In this document: piece after piece, positions 1 through 7,040 of the stretch
How positions within the stretch are numbered: position 1 is the stretch's first letter
Layout of the letters: every line of letters starts with the position of its first letter
Assembly (NCBI GenBank): GCA_937875805.1
Contig: CALFHG010000313.1
Coordinates: forward strand, 1 to 12,605
DNA: 12,605 bases
DNA from: an uncultured Nitrosopumilaceae archaeon
GTDB lineage: Archaea; Thermoproteota; Nitrososphaeria; Nitrososphaerales; Nitrosopumilaceae
Reading direction: 5' to 3'
The notes under the pieces: generated by a model
Told to the model about the DNA's origin: nothing
What the model saw: the letters and a program-made list of their open reading frames with translations, nothing else
The model's database searches: none
Translations under genes and position numbers: made by a program

Positions 1-1
1 A

Positions 2-517
2 ATGAGTGGAATTGCCACTCAAACAAATGCACTAGTGAAAAAAATTCCAAAGAAAACAAAATTGTATGCAACAAGAAAAACTGCTCCAGGTCTAAGATAT
101 TTTGATAAAGAGGCAGTAGAAATTGGAGGAGGTAAAAAACACAGACTAACACTAGATGAGATGGTCATGATTAAAGATAATCACATTGCAGTTGGAGATT
201 CATTATCATCTTTGATTAAAAAAACAAAGAAAAAATACAAAAAATTTGAAGTTGAAGTTGAAAATACAGCAGATGCAGTGTTGGCAGCAAAAGAGGGCGC
301 CACCATAATTATGCTAGATAACTTTACACCAGCACAAATCAAAAAAACTATTCAAACTTTGAAAAACATGAAATTAAGAAATAAAGTAATGCTTGAGGCA
401 TCAGGGGGGATCACCTCGAAAAATATTTCAAAGTATGGTCAAACTGGAGTAGATATTATTTCAGTAGGAAGTATTACAAATTCTGTCAAAGGAATTGACA
501 TGAGTTTAGAGATTTAA
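2..517 (+). CDS. nadC: Nicotinate-nucleotide pyrophosphorylase (carboxylating), C-terminal part, cut at the window edge
   Basis: NadC (quinolinate phosphoribosyltransferase) converts quinolinate and PRPP to nicotinate mononucleotide, CO2 and pyrophosphate, the last step of the de novo branch to NAD. The 171 visible residues hold the family's barrel domain: SGIAT at residues 2-6, ATRKTAPG at 23-30, the GGGKKHRL segment at 42-49, IKDNHI at 57-62, the EVEVE strand at 83-87, LEASGG at 131-136 and VDIISVGSIT at 150-159. The arginines, lysines and histidine of these motifs bind substrate in characterised homologues. Full NadC is about 270-290 residues, so roughly 100 N-terminal residues lie upstream of the window. 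The ATG at base 2 is the internal Met of the conserved SGIAT segment and not the true start. The 3' end overlaps the end of the convergent TPR gene by 12 bases. Identification is firm. Confidence 0.95.
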   Translation: MSGIATQTNALVKKIPKKTKLYATRKTAPGLRYFDKEAVEIGGGKKHRLTLDEMVMIKDNHIAVGDSLSSLIKKTKKKYKKFEVEVENTADAVLAAKEGATIIMLDNFTPAQIKKTIQTLKNMKLRNKVMLEASGGITSKNISKYGQTGVDIISVGSITNSVKGIDMSLEI

Positions 518-898
518 TTCCTTAAGCAAATTAATTACGGATTTATTTTTAGGATCTATTTCTTTTATTGTTTCACAACATTGGATGACTCTTTTATTTT
601 CCCCTAATTTTTGGTGAGAATATGCCTTTAAGAGTAAAACATCAACATCATAAGATCCAATTTCAAGTGCTTTTTCAAAATATGAAATTGCAGTTTTGTG
701 TTTATTTTGTAAATAGTAAATCCCACCTACAGTAAACAAAACATCATGATTGTGAGGATCTTTTTTCAGATATATTGTACCTATTTTTAAAGCCTCAGCA
801 TATTTTTTTTCTTTAACAAGTTTTTTTATCTCTTTTAATTTCTGAGCATTTTTTTTCTTTTGAGGATCTTTTGGCGCTCTTGAAAATAACCCAGTCAT
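506..898 (-). CDS. Small TPR-repeat protein
   Basis: This is a 130-residue, lysine-rich soluble protein made almost entirely of tetratricopeptide-like helical repeats, roughly at residues 18-51, 52-85 and 86-119. Typical TPR positions are visible, for example the YFEKALEI helix at 73-80 and the xxDPxN turns near 47-50 and 115-118. There is no signal peptide or membrane segment. TPR units usually bind peptides or scaffold complexes, and no catalytic residue is seen. The start is 12 bases after the nadA stop on the same strand, so it is probably co-transcribed with nadA, which would suggest but does not prove a link to NAD synthesis. No good Shine-Dalgarno precedes the ATG on this strand. Its 3' end overlaps the end of the convergent nadC gene by 12 bases. 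The precise role is unknown. Confidence 0.85.
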   Translation of the reverse strand: MTGLFSRAPKDPQKKKNAQKLKEIKKLVKEKKYAEALKIGTIYLKKDPHNHDVLFTVGGIYYLQNKHKTAISYFEKALEIGSYDVDVLLLKAYSHQKLGENKRVIQCCETIKEIDPKNKSVINLLKELNL

Positions 899-910
899 AA
901 CAAAGGAGGT

Positions 911-1867
911 TTAGCTAATTGCAAGCATTCTATCTATAGCTAAACGTGCCTTATCAGCAATCTTTTTTGGAACAGTTACAACATTTTTTTCATTTACCAA
1001 TGCATCATACACTTTTTCAAGTGTAATCATTTTCATATATTGACATTCAGCTTTCTCAGAGGCTGGAATGAATGTTTTACCAGGATTATCTTTTTTCATC
1101 TTATATAAAATTCCAGTTTCAGTTGCAACAACAAAATTCTTTGCAGTTGACTCTTTAACATGGTTTAGCATTCCTTCAGTAGAAAGAATTGAGACTTTAT
1201 GATCATCAAAACTTCCATTTGCAGCATCATACATGAATGGAGTAGTACAGCTACATTCAGGATGAATAACAAATTCAGTATCATCCATAGAGTTTAATTT
1301 TTCAGTTACATCTTCAGGGGTGATACCTGCATGAACATGACATTCACCTGCCCAGATGTGTATATTTTTTCTTCCAGTCATTTTTGCAACATAAGATCCT
1401 AGGAACATGTCAGGCAAAAATAAAATATCCTTATCTTCAGGAATTGATTTTACAACATTTACAGCATTAGATGAGGTGCAACAGTAATCAAGTTCTGCTT
1501 TAATTTCAGCAGTAGTGTTAACATATCCAACTGCAATTGCATCAGGATGTTGTTTTTTCCAATTTCTTAATTCATCAACAGTAATTGAATCAGATAATGA
1601 ACATCCAGCTTCTAAATCAGGAATTAAGACCCTTTTTTCAGGACAAATTATGGCAGCAGTTTCTGCCATAAAGTTTACACCGCAAAATAAAATAGTTTTT
1701 TGTGGAACTGTTGCAGCTTTTCTAGACAAGCCCAATGAATCGCCTGTAAAATCAGATATATCCTGAACATCTGGAATTTGATAATTATGTGCTAAAATTA
1801 CTACATCTTTTTCTTTCTTTAATCTCAGAATCTCTTCTTTCAGTGTGGAGGATTGTTGAACAAGCAT
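911..1867 (-). CDS. nadA: Quinolinate synthase (NadA, [4Fe-4S] enzyme)
   Basis: NadA condenses iminoaspartate with dihydroxyacetone phosphate to quinolinate in the cytoplasm. Numbered from the start chosen here (318 residues), the three cysteines that hold the catalytic [4Fe-4S] cluster in the family are visible: C62 in FCGVNFMAET, C176 in WAGECHVHAG and C275 in AECQYMKMITL. Also present are the AHNYQ motif (26-30), GDSLGLS (42-48) and HPECSC (202-207). The length fits the family. An in-frame ATG seven codons upstream (first base 1888) would give 325 residues. The downstream ATG is preferred because a TTTAAA box at 1896-1901 would start transcription near 1872-1876, after the upstream ATG, giving a nearly leaderless message. 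The TPR gene follows after 12 bases. Function is certain; the start is likely. Confidence 0.95.
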   Translation of the reverse strand: MLVQQSSTLKEEILRLKKEKDVVILAHNYQIPDVQDISDFTGDSLGLSRKAATVPQKTILFCGVNFMAETAAIICPEKRVLIPDLEAGCSLSDSITVDELRNWKKQHPDAIAVGYVNTTAEIKAELDYCCTSSNAVNVVKSIPEDKDILFLPDMFLGSYVAKMTGRKNIHIWAGECHVHAGITPEDVTEKLNSMDDTEFVIHPECSCTTPFMYDAANGSFDDHKVSILSTEGMLNHVKESTAKNFVVATETGILYKMKKDNPGKTFIPASEKAECQYMKMITLEKVYDALVNEKNVVTVPKKIADKARLAIDRMLAIS

Positions 1868-1895
1868 AAGCCATTGAAATTGCCGCACATATCCA

Positions 1896-1901
1896 TTTAA
1901 A
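1896..1901 (-). promoter_or_regulatory. Putative TATA box for nadA
   Basis: Read on the minus strand this is TTTAAA, preceded by ATTTC. Its centre lies about 32 bases before the ATG at 1867 and only about 10 before the alternative ATG at 1888. Archaeal transcription usually starts about 22-27 bases after the box centre, which favours the 1867 start. Assigned from position and composition only. Confidence 0.5.
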
Positions 1902-2129
1902 GAAATTGATCCAGCTTAGAATATTCCTTAAACTTGAAAAAATAGACAAAAATTTCCTATTCTTGCAAAACTAGTCATAGAAATAAAAGTAAAAAATGAA
2001 AAAAAGATCAATTGTGTGTTAAATCACTTTAAATCATAGATGTCAAAATAATCAAAAAATTCCAAAATGGCACCTACAAATCAAAGAAATGAGCATCGTG
2101 CTAATAACTAAAAAAATGAAATAAAAGAT
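1902..2129. other. Divergent intergenic region between nadA and the secreted-protein gene
   Basis: These 228 bases are very A+T rich and separate two divergently transcribed genes, so they should carry promoters for both. The clearest plus-strand candidate is TTTAAA at 2028-2033, which is far (about 97 bases) from the GTG start at 2130 and would leave a leader of about 75 bases. A 14-codon open frame beginning with ATG at 2067 and ending at 2111 lies inside that leader. No tRNA-like fold, obvious palindrome or repeat array was seen by eye. Confidence 0.5.
2028..2033 (+). promoter_or_regulatory. Possible TATA box upstream of the secreted 188-residue gene
   Basis: TTTAAA lies in an otherwise A-rich stretch. 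A start site 25 bases downstream (near 2055) would produce a leader of about 75 bases before the GTG at 2130, longer than usual here, or would serve the 14-codon frame at 2067-2111. No better box is seen at the expected distance from 2130. Low confidence. Confidence 0.3.
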
Positions 2130-2696
2130 GTGAAAACAGTAATTTTTGTAATAGGTACTCTACTTTTTTCAATCACAGCAATTCCCAACACATTTGCTCA
2201 TGAACCAAATTTTGGAATAGAGGTAGAGACATCAAAAGATGTTTTGCAAGTGTGTCAATTTTTCTATGACGAATATCAACTGACAGGTTCAGAAAATTTC
2301 AAGGATCATCACAAACTTTTTGTTCATGCCAAAATTTGTCCTATTCTTTATGACAGCATTGCATGGGAAAGCAATCACCCTCAAAAAGACATCGTGTTAA
2401 TTTTTATGATTGAAAAAAAACTGGATGAAAATTCAAATTATCTTAAAAATAAACACTTGAATGAAAAATCCATACCAAAGTGGTTTGAAAAGAAAGTAAA
2501 ACTCTGGATAGGGTATGAAATAAAAAATGAAGAATTTTTAAATGCAGTTGAAGAGTTAAGTAATTCAAATTTTGGTAAACAAGAAGAGATACCCAGATGG
2601 TTTAAACAAACGGCAAAGTGGTATTTGGATGAGACAGTTTCAGAAAAAGAGTTTATCGCTTCAATAAAACATCTAATAAAATCACACCAAACTTGA
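2130..2696 (+). CDS. Secreted protein with two W/F/LI helical repeats, function unknown
   Basis: The 188-residue product starts with a clear Sec signal peptide: MKT, a hydrophobic core at residues 4-17, and a likely cut after TFA at residue 23. It is therefore exported, probably to the pseudoperiplasm. The middle part has two cysteines (C42, C70) that could pair outside the cell. The C-terminal third holds two copies, 39 residues apart, of a short helical unit: 115-144 and 154-185, each with pattern IP(K/R)WF, a second W about seven residues on, then E(E/K)EF and a final helix. Units like this are common in secreted proteins of ammonia-oxidising thaumarchaea, and their function is not established. 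The start is GTG; the overlapping ATG at 2128 runs straight into TGA. The gene ends 5 bases before the end of convergent nadX. I do not recognise a function. Confidence 0.85.
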   Translation: MKTVIFVIGTLLFSITAIPNTFAHEPNFGIEVETSKDVLQVCQFFYDEYQLTGSENFKDHHKLFVHAKICPILYDSIAWESNHPQKDIVLIFMIEKKLDENSNYLKNKHLNEKSIPKWFEKKVKLWIGYEIKNEEFLNAVEELSNSNFGKQEEIPRWFKQTAKWYLDETVSEKEFIASIKHLIKSHQT

Positions 2697-2701
2697 AAAA
2701 A

Positions 2702-3520
2702 TTAGGTACCAATTTGAATACTATCTGAACAATATTTTCTCAAAGTTTCAATTGCAGATAAAATTGCCAACCTACTGGTTTTTGGATTATTTTCATCAGG
2801 AATATTTTCAATTGTAAAAGTCATCTTTCCAAATTTTCCGGCAGCTTCGATATGATGAGTATTTTTGTCAGTATTAGGGTCTGCGACAATCTTGACATTG
2901 GTTTTCTCACTGCCAATACCAGATAAAGATAGTAAAGCTGCAACATTGATGTTTGCAGGAAATAATGTAACTGCTTGTTTTGCAGTACCTTCAAAGAGTA
3001 CAGTAGATGAATTAATTGCATCAAGATCAATTTTTGAGGTTTCAAAAAACTTTGCCCCCTTAAGGGAACGCGGATGTTTAGTAGTTGTGATAGATACGGA
3101 TTCCAATTCATGTTTAATTGATTTGATTCCATCTAATCCTGCAATTGCACCTGAAGGAAGATAGATAGTTTTTTTAAAATGCTCACATGCATCAAATAAA
3201 ATATCATGTATTGATTCATCAAGTAATGCACCTACACTCATGATCATCAAGTCACGTTTGTTTTGTAAAACACTCAAGCCAACATCTTTTACAGCATCTT
3301 GAGATGCAGCTTCAACAATAAGGTCAATAGGATTTGAAGATAGTAAATGTGAATTCTCAACAATTTCAGGTTTGTTTGTTAGTTTTTCAACTAATAGTTT
3401 TGATTTTTCTTTTGATTCATCAAAGACATGTGTAAGGGTTGCAGAAATTTGTCCAGAATCAATTGCAAGTGCAATCTGAGTACCCATTGCACCACACCCC
3501 AATAAACCGATTCGTTTCAA
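2702..3520 (-). CDS. nadX: L-aspartate dehydrogenase (NadX)
   Basis: NadX oxidises L-aspartate to iminoaspartate with NAD(P)+, the first step of de novo NAD synthesis in organisms without the flavoprotein NadB; the product passes to NadA. The 272-residue protein opens with a Rossmann fold (GLLGCGAMG, residues 5-13). It then shows the family motifs LPSGAIAGLDG (121-131), LFPANINVAA (186-195) and DPNTDKNTHHIEAAG (214-228). The His of the NTH segment (H222) corresponds to the catalytic histidine of characterised aspartate dehydrogenases. The start is TTG at 3520-3518, because the next in-frame Met lies inside the nucleotide-binding loop and would destroy it. The length matches the family. It is divergent from the secreted-protein gene at 3615 and convergent with the one ending at 2696. 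Confidence 0.93.
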   Translation of the reverse strand: MKRIGLLGCGAMGTQIALAIDSGQISATLTHVFDESKEKSKLLVEKLTNKPEIVENSHLLSSNPIDLIVEAASQDAVKDVGLSVLQNKRDLMIMSVGALLDESIHDILFDACEHFKKTIYLPSGAIAGLDGIKSIKHELESVSITTTKHPRSLKGAKFFETSKIDLDAINSSTVLFEGTAKQAVTLFPANINVAALLSLSGIGSEKTNVKIVADPNTDKNTHHIEAAGKFGKMTFTIENIPDENNPKTSRLAILSAIETLRKYCSDSIQIGT

Positions 3521-3542
3521 GTGAGTATTCTAGAAATGATTG

Positions 3543-3554
3543 ACTTAATTAATT
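3543..3554 (-). promoter_or_regulatory. Possible promoter element for nadX
   Basis: On the minus strand this is an AATTAATTAAG-type stretch centred about 27 bases before the TTG start of nadX. It is the best TATA-like candidate at the distance expected for a leaderless message, but the surrounding sequence is uniformly A+T rich, so the call is weak. Confidence 0.3.
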
Positions 3555-3586
3555 TAATTTTATTAGAGATGATTCATCCTCAAGAC

Positions 3587-3600
3587 TTTTTTAATAATAA
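3587..3600 (+). promoter_or_regulatory. Putative TATA box for the secreted 328-residue gene
   Basis: A TTTTTTAATAATAA stretch lies with its centre roughly 22-24 bases before the ATG at 3615, the spacing expected for a leaderless archaeal transcript. No Shine-Dalgarno lies in between, which fits leaderless initiation. Confidence 0.45.
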
Positions 3601-3614
3601 AACTAGAAACAATC

Positions 3615-4601
3615 ATGAAACTTTACCAGACTTTGGTGTTTACAGCATTATTTTCCATTCTAACATTAGCAGTTGTTTTTCCAGCAAATGCAGAGATTGA
3701 TTCGCCTAAAAAACAGATGAGTAAAGGCATCTCAGTAGAGGATGTTCTTTGTAGAGAAGGATTAGAGTTGGTGATTAGAACAAATGGAAATGCAGCATGC
3801 GTAAGACCAGATACAGCAGATAGAATGGAAAAAATAGGAATGTTGTTTATTCCAATAAAATTCTCAGACTTTGAAAAAGAAATCAAATCAATACCAGCAT
3901 CAGAAACAGAGATGCAGACAGTTCCAGCATCATCCATGTCAATTGTAAATTTCTACATTACAGATCATGATTTGAATATTGCACATAGTGGTGTAGAGGT
4001 TGTTTCTACTCAAGGATTGTTTGAGTTTACAATTAACGGTATTTCAATTGAAGGTCCTAAAAATATGATTGAGACAGGACCAGATACAGGTAGATTTTAC
4101 ATTAAACTAGAATTACCCGATACAATCAATGGAAGACCATTAAGTCAAGAAGACATTGTCTTGATAAAATATTTGGATGACTCTGATTATTCAGGTGAAA
4201 AAAGAATATTGGTAAAATCAGTACCATTGACTAAAACATTTGCCAAAATACAAACATCAGGTGGAGGTACAAGAATAGGATGGGAGTTTACAGTTAGAAT
4301 TTACGAACCAGATGCAAATAGAGATTCAAAGAATGAAGATAAAATTTCACTAAGTGAATTAGAATACAGGGGAGACGGTGGGATAAGAGTCACACTTGCA
4401 AATCCAAGATTTGATGCAAATTCTGGATATCTTGTAGAAACTGGACCCAATTCAAATATTTTTGAAGTTCAAATTAAAATTCCACGTCAAATAGATGGAA
4501 AAACAATCCACATTGGAGATGAATATGAAATCAGATACATTGACAAATCAACACCTTCAAACACAAACGAAAAAATTATTCTCAAAGGCAGAATAGGATA
4601 A
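3615..4601 (+). CDS. Secreted protein with duplicated beta-rich domains, function unknown
   Basis: The 328-residue product has a Sec signal peptide: hydrophobic residues 8-22 and a likely cut after ANA at residue 26. A small N-terminal module follows (about 37-76) with two cysteines in the pattern GISVEDVLC...GNAACVRP, which resembles a module I associate with other thaumarchaeal exported proteins. Two similar beta-rich units make up the rest, about 108-210 and 220-328. Each contains an acidic Asp/Asn-rich segment (ITDHDLN; YEPDANRDSKNED), an ETGP(D/N) turn before a strand, and a Y(L/I)D segment near its end. The acidic loops could bind calcium, as in many archaeal surface proteins. Residues and layout suggest an extracellular or cell-surface structural protein, but I cannot name a function. 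It stands alone in its own transcription unit. Confidence 0.85.
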   Translation: MKLYQTLVFTALFSILTLAVVFPANAEIDSPKKQMSKGISVEDVLCREGLELVIRTNGNAACVRPDTADRMEKIGMLFIPIKFSDFEKEIKSIPASETEMQTVPASSMSIVNFYITDHDLNIAHSGVEVVSTQGLFEFTINGISIEGPKNMIETGPDTGRFYIKLELPDTINGRPLSQEDIVLIKYLDDSDYSGEKRILVKSVPLTKTFAKIQTSGGGTRIGWEFTVRIYEPDANRDSKNEDKISLSELEYRGDGGIRVTLANPRFDANSGYLVETGPNSNIFEVQIKIPRQIDGKTIHIGDEYEIRYIDKSTPSNTNEKIILKGRIG

Positions 4602-4647
4602 AGGATTTGATGGATCAGGTTTGTCAAGGTTTAGTATAACCTAAAGA

Positions 4648-4653
4648 TTTTAT
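4648..4653 (+). promoter_or_regulatory. Putative TATA box for the nurA-herA-mre11-rad50 operon
   Basis: TTTTAT is centred about 24-25 bases before the GTG start of nurA at 4675. That spacing predicts transcription starting at or next to the start codon, and no Shine-Dalgarno is seen, so the first gene is probably read from a leaderless message. Confidence 0.5.
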
Positions 4654-4674
4654 TCAAACCTGCAAAGTATTATT

Positions 4675-5511
4675 GTGCTCAATACAGTATACAAGGATGC
4701 AATACTCAACAGAGACAAGATGCTCTCAATCCTAAAGGGGCCAAAATTTGAACAAATTTTACAAAAAGCACGAAACAATTGGGTAGATTTTACGCCTACA
4801 AAAGAAGAAGTCATTACAGCAGGAATTGATTCTAGTTTCAATAATACAAAATTTCAAGGCATTGAATTATGGGCAACTACAGCTGTTTCAATAAAATCAG
4901 ACGGAGAAATTCTAGTTGATTTACATCAATCAGGATTAGGTTCTGCTGATGATATTTCAAGTATTGCAAGCAAAATGGAAATTGAGGCATGTGAGAAAAC
5001 AGTTGACAGTGTAGATATGGTATTGATGGATGGTTCTCTGCATTCTCAATTAATGACTAGACAAGCAAATTTGGGGGCATCAATTGTCAGAATAATGAAA
5101 AAGAAAGAAAACGTAATTTTTATTGCAAAAACATCAAACACAAAAAAACAATTTGAGAATTTAGGTTCGCTTGCAGGAGATATTTTCTATTACAATCATG
5201 TGACAAATAAACCAGGATTTAGTAAAATTTTTGTAGAAAAGAAATATGGTGCAGATAAAATAATTTCCTCAACATTTGTAAGATTAAGTGACTCTACTCC
5301 AATAATTAAATTAGAATTTTTGGGGAATCAACATGATGAAATGGAAGTTAAATCAATTATGAATAAATTGTATAAGACCAGTGTAGGTGGATATCCATAT
5401 GCCCTAAAGCTTGCACACAATAACTGTAAAATATCTGATAAAGAACTTGCAAAGATGGTAAGTTTGTTAGGATTAAGTAACGAAATAGGTTCACGGGAGG
5501 TATTAGGTTGA
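4675..5511 (+). CDS. nurA: NurA DNA-end nuclease
   Basis: NurA is the Mn-dependent nuclease that works inside the HerA hexameric translocase to resect DNA ends, producing 3' single strands for RadA recombinase. The 278-residue protein shows the two acidic metal-binding motifs of the family: D52 in AGIDSS (49-54) and D119 in VLMDGSL (116-122). It also has the C-terminal GGYPYALKLAH segment (238-248), typical of NurA. Length is normal for a compact archaeal NurA. The start is GTG at 4675, placed by the TATA-like box 24-25 bases upstream. The stop TGA overlaps the herA start by 4 bases, so it is the first gene of a four-gene operon. Overall sequence similarity in NurA is weak, but context and motifs agree, so the assignment is strong. 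Confidence 0.93.
   Translation: MLNTVYKDAILNRDKMLSILKGPKFEQILQKARNNWVDFTPTKEEVITAGIDSSFNNTKFQGIELWATTAVSIKSDGEILVDLHQSGLGSADDISSIASKMEIEACEKTVDSVDMVLMDGSLHSQLMTRQANLGASIVRIMKKKENVIFIAKTSNTKKQFENLGSLAGDIFYYNHVTNKPGFSKIFVEKKYGADKIISSTFVRLSDSTPIIKLEFLGNQHDEMEVKSIMNKLYKTSVGGYPYALKLAHNNCKISDKELAKMVSLLGLSNEIGSREVLG
5495..5501 (+). promoter_or_regulatory. Shine-Dalgarno supporting the TTG start of herA
   Basis: GGGAGGT lies inside the 3' end of nurA, six bases before TTG at 5508. It is a strong ribosome binding site, and it decides this non-ATG start, which lies in a 4-base TTGA overlap with the nurA stop. It suggests that herA is translated internally from the polycistronic message even though the operon's first gene looks leaderless. 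Confidence 0.75.
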
Positions 5512-7040
5512 GTTTAGGTTTTGTAATTGGTGAATCAAAGCCAACAATGATCACAGCAATTACTTCAAGAGCTTTGCCAGTAGGAGAATATATTAAAATC
5601 AGTTCAGATGAAGGGGAAATTCTAGGGTTAGTAGAAAAATCTTCAGTATCAAGTGCAGCATTTACAGATGTAAGAAATTTTGATGAAGCTTCAGAAAGTA
5701 CCGAAATAGCAGAGTTAAACAAAAGAGACAAAACATTCACTGCACATATTGGGATTTTAGGATTTTTAGAAAATCTTAGGAAAGGGCAATCAATCATACC
5801 TGCAATTCCCCCAATTCCAGGTACAAAAATCACTTTACCAAGTAAACAAGATCTAGAAGAAATCTTTAGTCCTAAAAAAGAAGGATGGGTAAGGATTGGA
5901 AATCTTTTGCGAAATAAATCAATTGACGCCAAAGTAAATTTGGATAAAATTGTTTCAAGACATTTAGGAATTCTTGCAATGACTGGGATGGGTAAAAGTA
6001 ATCTAGTATCATTAATTACAAAACAAATTTCAAAATTAAATGGAACTGTAATAATTTTCGATTACCATAATGATTACACAGGTCTAACCATACCACGCAT
6101 CAATGTAATTGATGCAAAAATAAATCCCAGATTATTAGATGCAGATCAACTCTCAGATGTATTAGAGATAAGAGAAAGTGCTACTGTTCAACAACGAGTG
6201 TTGAGAATGGCATTTACAGAAAATGTTAAAAAATCTAAAGAGTTTTGGAATAAATTAGAAAGTGAAGTAGATTTTATAGTAAATTCAGAAGATAAAAAAA
6301 TTAAAGAGATTAGATCATCAGCGTATAGAGTTCAAGATATAATTGGAGAATCTCAAAAAAGATTTGAGGATATCTTAGATCCAGATATGGGAGATCCAAT
6401 TAGTTTTATCAAAGAAGGTCGTGCAAATATTCTCAACATTTCAGAATTATCAGAAAAACAAGCAAACGTAGCTTTAGCATTTTATTTACAACAGCTACTC
6501 AAAGATAGAAAAGATGCCAGCATTGCACAACATGGAAGAACAAAGAGAGAGAGAAATTTTAGATTTAATTCACCAATTTTTGTAATCATTGAAGAAGCAC
6601 ATGTTTTCATTCCAAAAGATCATGATACAAGTGCAAAGTATTGGGCTGCCAAAATTGCCAGAGAAGGTAGAAAGTTTGGGTTAGGTCTAGGAATAGTATC
6701 TCAACGACCACGTAGTGTTGATCTTAATGTTCTAAGCCAGATGGGTTCATTTGCAATAATGAAAATCATTCAAGAAGATGACCAGCGACAAATAGCCTCA
6801 GCAACAGAGTCAACTAGTCGTGAATTAATCGCTCAATTAACATCACTAAATGTCGGGGATGCAGTTCTTGTTGGACAATGGACGAATCTTCCATCACTAG
6901 TTCACGTTGAAGAAGTAAAAGAGAAGATTATGGGTGCAGATCAAAGCGCAATTAATGCATGGGCAAAAGCAAATAAAATGAAGGAAGTTGTAATAGAATC
7001 AACTCAAGGGTTGGTACAGAAAGATTTGTTATTAGACTAA
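5508..7040 (+). CDS. herA: HerA bipolar DNA helicase/translocase
   Basis: HerA is a hexameric, FtsK-like ATPase that moves on duplex DNA and drives NurA-dependent end resection. The 510-residue protein starts with a HAS-type beta-barrel (residues 3 to about 85, opening GFVIGES). The RecA-like core follows: Walker A AMTGMGKSN (157-165), Walker B FVIIEEAH (358-365, with E362/E363), the sensor-like SQRP segment (398-401) and basic residues R385/R388 nearby that may act as an arginine finger. An inserted helical region (about 215-345) lies between the Walker motifs, as in other HerA proteins. Start TTG is chosen from the GGGAGGT site six bases upstream and because it places the beta-barrel motif at residue 3. 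It overlaps nurA by 4 bases and mre11 by 1 base. Confidence 0.95.
   Translation: MSLGFVIGESKPTMITAITSRALPVGEYIKISSDEGEILGLVEKSSVSSAAFTDVRNFDEASESTEIAELNKRDKTFTAHIGILGFLENLRKGQSIIPAIPPIPGTKITLPSKQDLEEIFSPKKEGWVRIGNLLRNKSIDAKVNLDKIVSRHLGILAMTGMGKSNLVSLITKQISKLNGTVIIFDYHNDYTGLTIPRINVIDAKINPRLLDADQLSDVLEIRESATVQQRVLRMAFTENVKKSKEFWNKLESEVDFIVNSEDKKIKEIRSSAYRVQDIIGESQKRFEDILDPDMGDPISFIKEGRANILNISELSEKQANVALAFYLQQLLKDRKDASIAQHGRTKRERNFRFNSPIFVIIEEAHVFIPKDHDTSAKYWAAKIAREGRKFGLGLGIVSQRPRSVDLNVLSQMGSFAIMKIIQEDDQRQIASATESTSRELIAQLTSLNVGDAVLVGQWTNLPSLVHVEEVKEKIMGADQSAINAWAKANKMKEVVIESTQGLVQKDLLLD

Noticed and set aside
902-910. A perfect AAAGGAGGT Shine-Dalgarno-like sequence on the plus strand
   Set aside because: No plus-strand gene follows; the nearest TTG at 919 opens a frame that stops after a few codons. 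On the minus strand it reads as CCTCC and cannot act as a ribosome site for the TPR gene.
1515-1766. Plus-strand open frame of 83 codons
   Set aside because: It lies wholly inside nadA on the other strand, and its protein shows no domain; it is a shadow of the nadA coding sequence.
1889-2129. Possible structured RNA or riboswitch upstream of nadA or the secreted gene
   Set aside because: The region is A-rich with no clear paired stems or conserved riboswitch core visible by eye, and nadA appears to be nearly leaderless.
2821-3164. Two open frames (minus and plus) within nadX
   Set aside because: Both lie inside the well-supported nadX gene in other frames and have no recognisable motifs or start signals.
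3623-3937. Minus-strand open frame of 104 codons within the secreted 328-residue gene
   Set aside because: The plus-strand gene has a signal peptide, a promoter at the right spacing and domain structure; the antisense frame has none.
5357-5932. Minus-strand open frame of 191 codons across the nurA-herA junction
   Set aside because: It is long but lies antisense to two genes with clear catalytic motifs, has no promoter-like context, and its translation looks like the complement of their codons.
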